Below, piece after piece: positions 1 through 12,300 of a DNA stretch of 64,000 nucleotides (positions within the stretch are counted from its first letter, which is position 1; the number at the start of each line of letters is the position of its first letter). The position numbers were made by a program, and so were the translations under genes. The notes beneath the pieces were generated by a model. The model was not told where the DNA came from, did not search any database, and saw only the letters and a program-made list of their open reading frames with translations. Origin of the DNA: Hetaerina americana (Eukaryota > Arthropoda > Insecta > Odonata > Calopterygidae); the NCBI GenBank assembly GCA_022747635.1, contig JAKTNV010000006.1:92599734-92663733 (forward strand). The letters run 5' to 3'.

Positions 1-117
1 GGCTGATTGCCAAGTCATGACTGCTGGTTAATTTCTGTGCGTGCTCTCAATATGTTGTAATGCCTATATTCAAAACAATTCGTGACTTTGTACTGAAGAA
101 GTGTCCCTTTCTTGCAG

Positions 118-306
118 GTATGTCCGCATATCCATTGGGAAGTGTCCTTCTACACATTTGGTATTTTTGGACTAGTGTGGGCCATTTTCTGGAGCTTGCT
201 GGTCAGAGAGAATATGATTCCATTTTCAGATTCCTCTCTCGAAACAAATTCACTGGAGCCTCTGCTGACGGGGGCCAGTGAAGAGCCATCTTCTCAGACA
301 CCTCGG
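118..306 (+). CDS. SLC17 exon a (first exon in window)
   Basis: The exon follows a pyrimidine-rich tract and AG at 116-117 and ends before GTAAGT at 307. It has 63 codons and is phase 0 at both ends. It encodes one hydrophobic segment (FYTFGIFGLVWAIFWSLLV) followed by an acidic, serine-rich hydrophilic loop, as expected for TM6 and the central cytoplasmic loop of the transporter. The upstream exons are outside the window. Confidence 0.8.
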
Positions 307-3300
307 GTAAGTGCTTCTTGCTTATCAACTACTATTTTGTGCTTGTGTGGTGATTTGTGGTGGATCCAGTGTGTTCAGGTGCTATCTGAATAATTAAACA
401 TAGTTTAGAAATTTATGTGGAATCAAATATTATTCTGGCTCATCAAATATTTTATCAGCATCCATTTTTGGGTGGTACAAATGAGTCACGACCTGTTCTG
501 ACCACTTCTCAAGTATTTAATTCCCCTTTAACGACCCTACAGAGTTTTACTAGCTCCATGTTTAGAAAAAGAGAAATGTTATAAATTTCAATCACAGATT
601 TTGACATTTTTTAAAACACATTTGTGTGTGTCTTCATGTGATTGGAATATTTTGAGGGGCTGTAGCGGGGACTCGAGTTGGGTTTGTGCCTCCTCCATGC
701 CATGCCAATGATCTACAATCCACCTCAGCCCAGTCCCACACATCATCTCACTCCACCTGCACTCTCTTCTTCTGTCTTCTCCGAATCCTCCCGAGCAGCA
801 TGCTCTCATCCCCATCACTTGGCGATTTGCATTTTGGGATCGGCTACTAATACATCATATGTTGAGCTTGGAGTGGACTAACCCTTAGCCTTGATTGCGG
901 AAGGTATGTTCAATTTATGCATGTCCTGTAAGTGCAATGATGATCCCAGTTGAGGGTTCATGGCATTCAAGAAAGCGATGGTGGCATTAATATTGAAAAT
1001 TGAGACAAAGCAAAAATATGGAAAGATTGTGTGGAGAATCATTATGAGAAATTAGTGTTGTATGTGAATTTGGACGAAAGCAGCAGAGGAAATTGGATAT
1101 TTGGAGGCGATGTAATCGTGGTGCTACAGAGAGATGATGGAATTCCAATGAATCTGATGGCAGAGTGGCAAATGTAGTGATAGATTGAAGTTCTGGAGAG
1201 TCCATGGAGTATGATGCTTGTAAGGAGAAGGCAGGAACTAATTGTGCACACACCAAGTGGAAAGTGGGAGCACCCTCACGACCGTTAATTGAAGGGGAAA
1301 TGGAGTGGGAGGACTTTAAACCAAGGAGGGACCAGGAAGATTCACGATGAGAGGCAGACAAGGGAAAGATGATGCAAGGAGTGAGGAGAGAGTGAAGGGT
1401 GGTGCGCAGATTGAATCGTGTATAGTTTTGATGGCTGCTGCCAAACTACCTTTTGATGTAGAACATAAGGTGATGAATGGATTGCTTCACATGTAGTACG
1501 AGGGTGGTACAATAAGTCCTTAGAAAAAGTAGAAAAAACCATTTTTTTGGGCAATTTTATTTTTAATTTTTCAACATTATCTCCTTTCAACTCTATGCAT
1601 TTTACGAAGCATTTTTCCAATTTTTTTAAGCCGTCTTAAAAGCAGGATTTTGGAAGCTCCTCAAAATTAGCATTTGTTTGATCGGTTACTTCCTCGTTAA
1701 AAGTAAACCGTCGTCCACCAAGCCATTTCTTCAAGCCTGGAAATAAGAAATAGTCACTGGGGGCCAAATCTGGTGAATACGGTGGATGTTGTAATAATTG
1801 GAACTTTAATTCCATAATTTTGGCCATTGCAACTGCGCAGGTGTGCACCCGTGCAATGTCTTCATGGAAGAGAATCTTTTTCTTTTTCAGATGAGGATGC
1901 TTTGCCTTAATTTCTTTGCTCAGCTGTTCCAATAATGACACATTATACTCTCCTGTTATCGTTGTTCCCTTTTTCAAGTAATCAATGCAGATGATTCCGC
2001 GAGCATCCCAAAAGACCGTGGCCATAACCTTACCGGCCAACTTTGACCGTCTTCGCCTTCTTTGGAGCCCGTTTGCCTTCAAAAATCCAAACCAGCACCA
2101 AATTTCTGCACCAACAAAGGCATTGTGCTTGATTTAGGCAAAAGTGAAAATGTGTTGAATTTGCAAATCATTGCAATGTTAATTGAAATGGCATCACTGA
2201 AATGTGATCTCAAAGTTAGTTGCCAATGCTCATCGCGTTGGTAATACTCAGTGGTGTTATGTTTTACTATCAATGCACCACCTTTCGACTAGATTTCTAG
2301 CAGCAAGGTAGCTCAAAGAGGTTATTAATTATTTTGGTGCATGATAATTTTTATGTGATTATGTTGAGATAGGAACAGTATATGTAGCTCTGAAATAAAA
2401 TTCCTGTACCTGAAAGTGTCAGAGTTATGGAATTTCACCTTGTTTTGTTATCTGTTTGGCATAAGTTTCTGTGAGACAACTTTCTGAGAGTACTACTGTC
2501 CAGTTGAGTGTTAATGGATTGATTTTCTCTCTCAAATAATTTCAGTTCCGTGGGTGGAAGAGTCAGTGGAACAAGGACCCTGTTGATGGCAGTGAGTCAG
2601 AGGCCACCATGGAGAGCCGAAGTGTCCACTGGTCTCAGTTTCTGTGCCATTGGCCGCTGTGGGGGATATACGCTGCCCATTTTGCCATGAACTGGAGCAG
2701 CTATATCATCATGCAGTGGCTGCCCACCTACATGGCTCGTTCCCTCTCTGCCAGTAGTCTCGCAATCAGTCTTTCAGCCCTCCCATACCTTGCCAACTCC
2801 TTTGTCGGCATTGGTGAGTACCAATATGTGTTCATATGCATGAATCTTTTCAGCCATAAGCACCTTTTTGAAAAAGTTAAACCATTCAAACTAATGTATA
2901 AATGATATTATTGGTATTATTATTATTAGTGATAGTTATCTCAAGGGTTTGGTTTGGTGGACTCAGCCAAGCTAAAGGGTGCAACAACATAACTTCATTT
3001 TTATAAAGCAAAACCCTTTTAAAAAGGAAATTATGTGGCCACACTTTGTACAATATCATACTTCACGTAATATCCCCCCATCACTAAGCCATGGAAAAAG
3101 TTAGTACAAAATATTATTGATATGTACGAGGGTCATCCGGAAAGTAGTACCCGTTCGTGAAATAAAGACACAAAAGTAAATATTAACAAACATAAAAAAT
3201 TTTATTTGAAAGAGGATACTTTAAACTACTTCTCAACATAATCTCCAAGCAAATTAAGGCATTTGTCATAACGTGTGACAAGTTTCTGTATTCCTGCTGC

Positions 3301-6300
3301 ATAGTCCTTCGCCGCCAGCTCATTGAGATACAGGGTCACTCATCTGTAAGCTTGCGAGGGACCCATCTTGCACAAATTTTTGCATAATGCAGATGGTGTT
3401 TAACAATTTCATGAACAATTGTTCGAGAAACATTGGGAAAATGCTCACAGATGTCATCAATTGTGACGCGCCGATCGTTCCTCACGAATTCGTCAACTGA
3501 GCTCACCAGTTGGTCTGTAATGACAGACGGTCTCCCCGAACGCTCATCGTCGTGTGTGTTCCCCCTCCCCATGTTGAAGTTGCGACACCACCGCCGAACA
3601 GACGACTCGTCCATTACATTGTCTCCATACACCTCCTTTAATTGGCGATGAATATCACATGGGCGAACGTTTCTTGCATTGAGGAATTTAATCACTGCCC
3701 TCACTTCACAACTGGCGGCGTTCTCAATTTTTTTAAACATTGTAAACAATCACAGAAACAACACAGGCAATGCTAGCGTCACGCAACTTGGCTCAGAGAA
3801 GGCAGACAAGCCACTGAAGCTATCTGACCACGTCCAGCGGCTACTCGCGTCGTCAGCACTTCATGCGGCACGAACGGGTACTACTTTCCGGATGACCCTC
3901 GTATAATCAAAATTAACAAATGCTCTCAAATTCACCATGGAACGTTTAAGAAAGTGCATAATACTAGAGTTAAATTACTTGTTATTCCAAGTCCATGCCA
4001 TAGAAATCTTGTAGCGAAGAAAGATAGGGTTACTAAGCATTTGCTTCGTGATCAGGGAGGTTTTTTATGGCTAGTGGCATAACAGGAATAAAAAATTGTA
4101 ATAATTCATAATGCTACTTAATAGTAAAATCACAAAAGTATGCTAAGTCAAAAATCCCAGATATTCTTTTTTTTGAGCTGCTGCTCAAGTCAGATACCAC
4201 AGCTTTATAGCGAAACATGATTAATCTTTTGCACTCCATGTTAGTGGAAGATAGTCAGGAAAGCCAGAAATAGTGAAATCTAGGTCATTGGCATAGATTG
4301 CATTGATTTTTCATTTAGCGTTGAATATTCCCGTTTAGTTTTCCATTGTCTTTAATGGGAATCTAGTCAGGATAGTCATGAAAGTGTGCTTATATTTTTT
4401 TTCTTTTAGAACATGAGTTTTTAGGGTTGGTGACTGACAGTCAAGTTTATTTGCATCATTAGGAACAGATTAGTATTTTGGTAGGGCTTTTTCTTTTCCC
4501 AAGATGGCGTCCAATGTTGTTATGCTCTCGTGTGATGTCTGTAAAAAACACTTCGAACACACTGATAAACTAATCTGCTGCGATTACTGCACAAGGTTTT
4601 TTCATCCTAAGTGCACCGGACTTAAGGACCTGCCACTAAAGGCGTTATTGGAGTGCCGTGATCTATTTTGGAAGTGTTTTTTCTGTCGAGCGTCCGACGT
4701 CAAAATTTCTAACATGGCGTCGGACATTGAATTTCTGAAGCGAGAACTAGTGAAGCTGAAAGCTGATCGTGAAGTTATTGCTTTGAGTAATAAATGTGTG
4801 GTCTCCTCTGCTATCCGCCAAAACTCTGATAAACCCACTCCAGGCACTCTTGGCCAAGTGACATCGTGTTCCGAGGTAACACGCATCCACAATCGTCCGT
4901 TCACGCGAGGCTTTAAACGGCAAAATGCATCTGCGGAGCCTGCTATGCCCTGCGTTCAACAGCCTACCTCCCTATCATCTGAAACTTCTTCTGAAGCGAT
5001 CATATCTCAGCCGAGTGTAGCTGTTTCACCTAGTCCTCCTTCCAGTTCTCCTGACGACGGCTTCATTGAAGTGAAAAGGCGGCGACGCCGACCACCTATT
5101 ATGGGCTCCTCCAATAACAAGAGCTCTATCTCCGGCATCTCGCGGCGTTCTCATGTTCATGTCTGGAATTTTCTTCCTGACACGACGAAAGACGAAATCA
5201 TGTCCTATCTGAAGGTTAATTTGCCGGATCTTCTTGATTCTGCTGTAGACATTGAGCAACTTAAGGTAACCAGAGGCAATTACGCCTCCTTTCATTTGTC
5301 TGTGAATCAAGATTTACGTGAAAAGCTCCTTACCCCAGAGTTCTGGCCAAAAAATATCTGTATCGGAAACTATTCTTTTCGGAGACTCCGCCCGGAAATT
5401 GCGGCAGGATAACTACGCAATTAAAGATTCTCCATATTAACATTCAGTGTTTGCGCAATAAACTGATTGACCTTGAAGTATTTACGAGTGAACATAACCC
5501 TGATGTGATTTGTGTAAATGAGCACTGGCTTCAGAAGGGGGAACTGCTTTTGTTCCGACTTACTGGTTACGTTCTCGCCGATGCTTTTTGCCGAGCAACA
5601 AGTAAAAATGGTGGTGTATTAATCCTAGTGTCTGTGAGACTGACATATTCCTCAGTGCCACTTATCCAGTTCTCCAATCCCCTTAATGAAGATCACCTGT
5701 TCGAGTCCAGTCTGTCTCGTATCAAAGGAAACAATCGTGATTATATAATTGTTACGATTTATCGTTCTCCAGCCAGTGATTTTGACGTGTTCCTTTCTAA
5801 ATTTTATACATTGTTGGAATTAATCCATAAGTCTATTCCTAACCCGATGCTGATTATAACTGGCGACTTCAACTGCAACCTACTAGAAAGCTCTAAAGCT
5901 AAATATGATCTGTTCGACATTCTGTCTTCCTTTGGCCTTTCTGTTACTAATATGGAAGCCACTAGAGTTTGCAGAACTACTTCTACTCTTCTAGATGTAG
6001 TTCTTACAAATTCCAGTGCAGAGTTATCTGAAACCGTAACAATCGAGTCTCATATTTCTGACCATTTTCCTCTTCTAGCCACTTTCACTTTCAGTGATAA
6101 TAGTAACAGCAAGACCATTTTCAGAAGAAAATTTTCCGATGAGAATATTTCTAACTTCTTTGAGCGGCTAAGCTCCCATGACTGGTCGAATGTTTACAGC
6201 GATTACTGTTTTGACGACAACTTTCTTTACTTCTATTCTACTTACCTTGAATACTTCAATTTTTGTTTTCCCATTGGGCCAATTAGGTTCAAAACCTCAG

Positions 6301-9300
6301 TTTTATATCATAATAAGAAACCCTGGGTTACCGATGAAATTCGTAATCTTGCAAGGTACATGAAAGATTTAGCAGCATATTTTAGAAATAAAACTGACTC
6401 CTTCAGTCAACACGGATACTCCACTATGAAAAAGGAATACAGGACTATTCTTTACAATGCCAAACGATCATATAACAATTCCCGAATTACTAATGCCTCT
6501 AACAAATCTAGGGAAGCCTGGAAAATGATTAATGAATCCAAATCTATCTCAAATGTCAACTCTGACATTGTACTTCGTAATACTTCTGGAAAGCTCAATC
6601 AAAATACTATACAGATGGCATCCTCCCTCAATGAACATTACCTATCTCAGATAACTCCTACAAATCAGTGTAACAGTGGCAAATATCCCCTTATTTCCAA
6701 CTCTTGTAACTCGCTATTCTTATATCCCTGTTCGGAACATGAATTAACTAAGGCAATGTCCAAAATTAGTAATAAATACTCTGCAGGTCTTGATGGAATA
6801 CCAGCCACTATTTTTAAGAAATCTTACGAGGCAATTAAGCATCCATTATTATTTTTAATAAACAAATCTCTAAAGGTAGGGAAATTCCCTGCCACGTTGA
6901 AAGTAGGGAAAGTCTTGCCCCTTTACAAGGGCAAAGGACCTAAAGATGATATGAATTCTTATCGGCCCATTTCATTGCTCAACCAATTCGGTAAAATATT
7001 TGAATTGATTTTTTACAATCGCTTAATATTATTTCTGGAATCCCATAACTTACTTTCTCCCAACCAACATGGTTTCAGGAAACTCAGGTCTACATCCACA
7101 GCTATATATCAAGCAGTTAACAAAATAACTTCTGATCTTGACAATAGATCTGAATCTCTTGCCTTATTTTTCGATTTTTCGAAGGCGTTTGATGCTGTCA
7201 ATCACAACCTCTTACTTCGAAAAATTGAATGCCTGGGAATAAGAGGGACTTCCCTAGACTGGGTTAGATCCTATCTCCTGGACAGAAAACAATGTGTAGC
7301 CTTAAGTAAACAAGGAAGAGAGTTCCTTTCTCCAGTAAAAAGTGTTCTATGTGGTGTACCCCAGGGATCTGTCCTGGGCCCAATCTTGTTCCTTATGTAC
7401 GTAAATGATCTACCAACATTACTGAACTCTGTACCAGGCGTGCTGCCTGTCGTCTATGCTGATGACACAAATGTCCTCGTGTCTGCCTCCTCTGTAGACA
7501 CACTAATATTAACCTCTGTTTCTGTTACCCAGCTGTTACATGAGTGGTGTCTCCTCAATTCCCTCCTCCTCAATGTTAGTAAATCTTCTTTAATTTACTT
7601 TGCTAATAAGAATAAATCAGCTGCTTGCATAACTGTAAATATTGATAACGAACTTATTGTACAAAAAAGTAAATCATGTTTTCTAGGCATCTCTATTGAC
7701 AGTCGTCTGTCTTGGGATGACCATATTCTCAAACTTCGTAATAAGTTGAGTTCACTCTGTCATCTTATCAGATTCATTAGGCATACCGTCAATACTGAGG
7801 TCTTATTGTCTCTTTATTTTAGTGAATTTTACTCTCATGTTGTTTATAGTATTCTTTTATGGGGCCCTACACCTAATGCAAATATTATATTTAAAATTCA
7901 AAAACGGATCATCCGACTTATTTGCTTTGCTACTCATGCAGCATCCTGTCGTCCCCTCTTTAAAAAATTGAAAATTTTACCCATCCCCTGCGTGTATATG
8001 TATTGCGCATCTTTGTATGTCAAAAGCAACTTCTCTAGTTATCTTTCCAATGCCAACGTTCACAATTATAACACAAGGCACTCTGCTGACCTCCACCAAA
8101 ACTTTGTCAGAACCTGTACCACCGCCCATGGACCGAAACATATGGGCCTCAAGATTTTTAATAAACTTCCTAAAGAACTGAAAGCACAACATAAGCTGCC
8201 TATATTTAAGCTCAACCTTCAGAAATATTTACTCTGTAAAATGTTTTATTCTATTAATGAACTTCTTGTCCCATGAGTTTCTTTGTATTTAAACATGTAC
8301 TTAGTATTTATCATTTCTTTATATAACATTGACGTGTCCTATATCTGTGCTTGTTTTTTACAATTGTACAAATCTGCTGGGCAAATAAAATTACTTACTT
8401 ACTTACTTACTTAGGGATTGGATGATCAGGAAATGGAGGAAGAGTGAAGAGAAACCCAGCGTCTGCATTATCCTGCTATTTACGATAGAAGCCTAGTCAG
8501 CCATGGTCAAACTTCCCTTTGATGAGAGGTGTACTCATTTTAAAGTGCTCTCCACAAAAGTACTCCCCCCCCCCCCCCCAAAGTAGAGATAGGGATAAGA
8601 ATTGTAAGCCAATACATTCCTCACTGTACCATCCCCGAGTTCCCCGAGGGAATCAGTCCTAATGTTCAGATGGAACATATCAGCTAAACCTCACATGGAC
8701 TACAATCTTGAAGTGTTGGAAGTGCTTGTGTGTTCCGATGACCCCTAGAGCTGTGCTGGCGAAAGTAATAATAATTGCTCCCGGTGGGGTCACCCATGCC
8801 AGATAGGTCGAAGGTTGGGAGCCAGACGAAAGGTAGTCCACACAGCGTCTGTTACTCAGCTGCAGTGGCGTCTGACCCCAGTGGGGCGGCCAGTAAGTGA
8901 TGGTGTCACGTTAAAAACACTATTGAGGAAGGCAGCAGGGAACCCAACTCAATTATTATCACCAAGAATATAATGATGTCAGTATAGGGAAAATCAGTCC
9001 TGGCAACAATGGGATTAGGCCTAATCAACTGTGTCGTGCCTGGCAGGGGGAAAGGCAAGGCTTCTGCAGTCATCATCTCACAAAAGCCTTTCAAAGAAAA
9101 GAGTGAGCAGCGAAGCAGAGGACACAGAAGAGGGTCAAGCAAGTTGGAATAGGTGCTTGGAACGTAATGAGGATGTTCTGGAGAGAATAATTTGAAAATA
9201 TGGAGAGAGAAAACGCCGATATAATAGGGCTGTGCAAAATGAAATGGAAAGATATTGGGGATTACTGGAGGGTTAGTTCTAGGTTGATATGCAGAGAGGG

Positions 9301-12300
9301 GAAGAGAGGCAGTAAGGGGTGGCAATAATAATATTGAACAAATGGTTGGAAAACAAACTAGGAAGAGTTAGGTATGGTGGGAGAGGAGAGGGGGTATCTG
9401 GGAGAAGTCAAATCAAAATTGGATAGGATGAGTAGATGCAGAACATTTTGATTGGTGGTGTTGAAGACTCTGATAGATGGGAGAATGAATGGCAAGCGAG
9501 AAAGCGCCCAGGATGTTGGATGAGAATGAGGAAGGAAGGAATTGTATGGAATGGAAGAGGGTCTTGATGTATAGTTGGATGTCAGGCTGTCTTCAAGTTA
9601 GGAGAGCTAAGGGAATTTCTTTTTATCATTGTATAGGCTTTGTCCTACCGAAACTGTACTTAACCGGTATAAAACCAATAGTAATAATGAAATACTAGTT
9701 AAATGAAATTATGGTTGTATTATGTGGTACCTAGGTTTTTTGTAAATTTAATTCTGCTTATAATTTGAGATGAATCTGTAAATGTCTTTTGAAGCAGATG
9801 TCTCAATATTTGACTCGGCAAGGCTCTAATCACTTCAGAACATTGCTTGTGCATGGTTGGCCTCAGGTCCTCTCCCTTTGACAAGAGTTCTCGACCTGAA
9901 GATCAGTTTGGTAGATGATGATGGAGTTCACCCAAGCCTAATAGCATGTGGAATTCACATGTCAGGGTAGGGGGCCAGATCCTTTCCCAGTGCTGCCCAG
10001 GAAGGTGTGGTGCCTGGAAAATCACACAGACTGGGTGAAGAAGTTGAGGGTGCCCTGATGTGTCCCTTAAATATCCAACCCTTTAGAGCTCTTAGAAATT
10101 TGCACTGTGAAAGGGTGACCTGGTGGCTTAACTGCATGGAGCTGTCAGCTGGATATCGAGGGATATCCAGGTTCAGATCTGAGCCCAGATGAATTGTGAC
10201 CCCTGTCACTTTTTATATTAATATTGATTATTTTATAATGCATGCGCTACAAGCATTGCTGTTAGTCATGTTGAGTAATTACAGAAAATTTAAAATGATA
10301 ATTATATTCATTCTCATCTGTTTTTATAAATTATTCGCCAAAACCAATTTTTGGGCTTTTCGATTACAATTTCATTGATGTGTTGATAGATTTTCTAGTT
10401 TTCTTTGCTATGTTGTTAAAACACCTTGACAATGCTTCACCAAATTTGCTTGGTTTGCAAAGATGAGGATAAGGTGAAATGTTCTCGGCCTGACACAAAG
10501 ATGGCATTCCCATCAGCAAAAATTTATGATTCCGGATTCCTGATTGGGTGCATGTGTCATCAGTGCATAAGAAAAGTTTCTACTTGTTTTCTGTGGTAGT
10601 TTGTTTTTACCGATTGTAGCTCTACAGTCTTTCATGTTTATAGTTAAAATAGAAAAACTTGAGTTTTATGGGGCCATAAAATTCTTCATTTTGGATGGAT
10701 TAACCTCTTTAAGGAAGTTAATTTAAAGTTGAAAAAAGTGTACGGGGACTCTGCTCCTTCAATGTCAGCTGTTAAAAAGTGGGCAGCTGAATTTAAACAT
10801 GGTTGCTCATCTGTCGCAGTTGACCCATGTGACATACTAGAAACCATCGGAAAGGTGCTTGATATTCTGTTGAACGATAGGCGAGGGTAGGTGAGTGAGA
10901 TAGCCGAGGCCATGGAGATATCGGAAGATAGGGTGTAAAACATCTTGCACAAAGAATTATGGATGCAAAAGCTCTGCGAAAGGTGGGTGCCACATTTGCT
11001 GAATGCCAATCAAAAGCAAAAGTGCAAACAATTTTTGCAGCGATTTCTGGATCGATTCAAGTGGGGAACTGCGATGTTGTGCTGCGATTTGTCACCATGG
11101 GTCCACCACTACACGCCAGAAACGAAACAGCAGTCAAAGCAGTGGGTGGAAGCTGGTGGTTCAGCACCAAAGAAAGCGAAGTCGATCGCATCTGGTGGAA
11201 TGGTCATGGCCTGTGTGTTATGGGATGAGAACGGGATCCCGTGGATTGATTACCTTTGAAAAAGACAGAAGAATTACAGGCGATATTACTTCAACCTTCT
11301 TGACCAGGTGGATGCCAAAATTCGCAAGTAGAGGCCTGGCTTGAAAAAGGAAAAGAAAGATCTTCAACCAAGACTAATTGCTGTCACCTGCTCACAAATG
11401 TGCATTGGTGATGGGTAAACCACAGGATTTGGTGCTGGATTTGCTCGGCCATCCTCCCTATTGTCATGATTTAGCACCCTCAGAATTCCATCTGTTCCCA
11501 AACTCAAAGAAATTTGTTTCTGGGAAGTGTTTTGCATCCAATGAGGAAGCTGAGGTGGCCGTAGATGGATATTTTTACAGCCTTCGAGACTCTCACTTCT
11601 GGGAAGGAATACTGAAGTTGAAGAAATGCTGAACCAAAACTGTTTGGAGTCAAGGGAGACTGTAGAAAATATGTAGAAAAATAAAATCTTTTTTTAACTG
11701 ATACTGGCAGTCTTTCATTTTTAGGCCAAGAACTTCTCACCTACATATGCTTCACCCTCAGCTGTCACCCTCATATGTTCTCTATTGCATTTCTTTCCCT
11801 GTTTTGTCTCTCTCTTTATCTATTCTTTGCTACGGAATCTATATGCATTTTCTGTGTATGTCCATCAAGAGCTTTTCTCAAATCCTGGATACAGTGCACA
11901 TTTGAAACTTCACTAGCTTAATATAGAAGAACTATAATTACTGCCAATGGTCTTTGAAAGTGAACTTTTTTGCATATTTTATGGGGAGTAAGGGAATAAT
12001 TCCACCTTTGCTAATGTTTCCAATTCATTTTTTCATGTCAGTAATATACTCTAAAGAGATCTCTTTGATACGCGATATTGTAGTCCATTGGTTGGAGTGG
12101 TGGGCTAATAACGGCTGTGGTGAGGTTTAATTCCTCTGAGGTGATTCCTCTGGGCACTCTCAGCTTCACTGAAGCTTTGTTATCTTTTGGGTACACATCT
12201 TCCTGGGAAACCATAGTTGACATTGGGAAAGGAACTGGACCCTTTACCCTGTTGATGTGCGAATTTCATACCCTGTTGGGCTTTGTCTTTGGTGAGCGCT

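Larger units (their letters stand above)
4490..8414 (+). mobile_element. Near-complete CR1/Jockey-type non-LTR retrotransposon
   Basis: A LINE with two long, uninterrupted ORFs, a 3' UTR, an AATAAA at 8384-8389 and a tail of TTAC repeats (8391-8413). ORF1 carries a PHD-type zinc finger, a feature seen in CR1-group ORF1 proteins. ORF2 has an APE-type endonuclease and reverse transcriptase. The lack of stops in about 3.7 kb marks it as the youngest LINE in the window and possibly competent, although the 5' limit is uncertain (4421-4500). It lies in an SLC17 intron in the same direction as the gene. Confidence 0.85.

Noticed and set aside
4421..8424. Target duplication of the CR1-type LINE (TTAGGGTTGG against TTAGGGATTGG)
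   Set aside because: Imperfect and short; such matches are expected by chance, so the left edge was left open.
10118..10190. A tRNA gene
   Set aside because: A- and B-box-like motifs are present but no full cloverleaf can be drawn, and the segment sits in a dispersed repeat, so it is a SINE-like trace at most.
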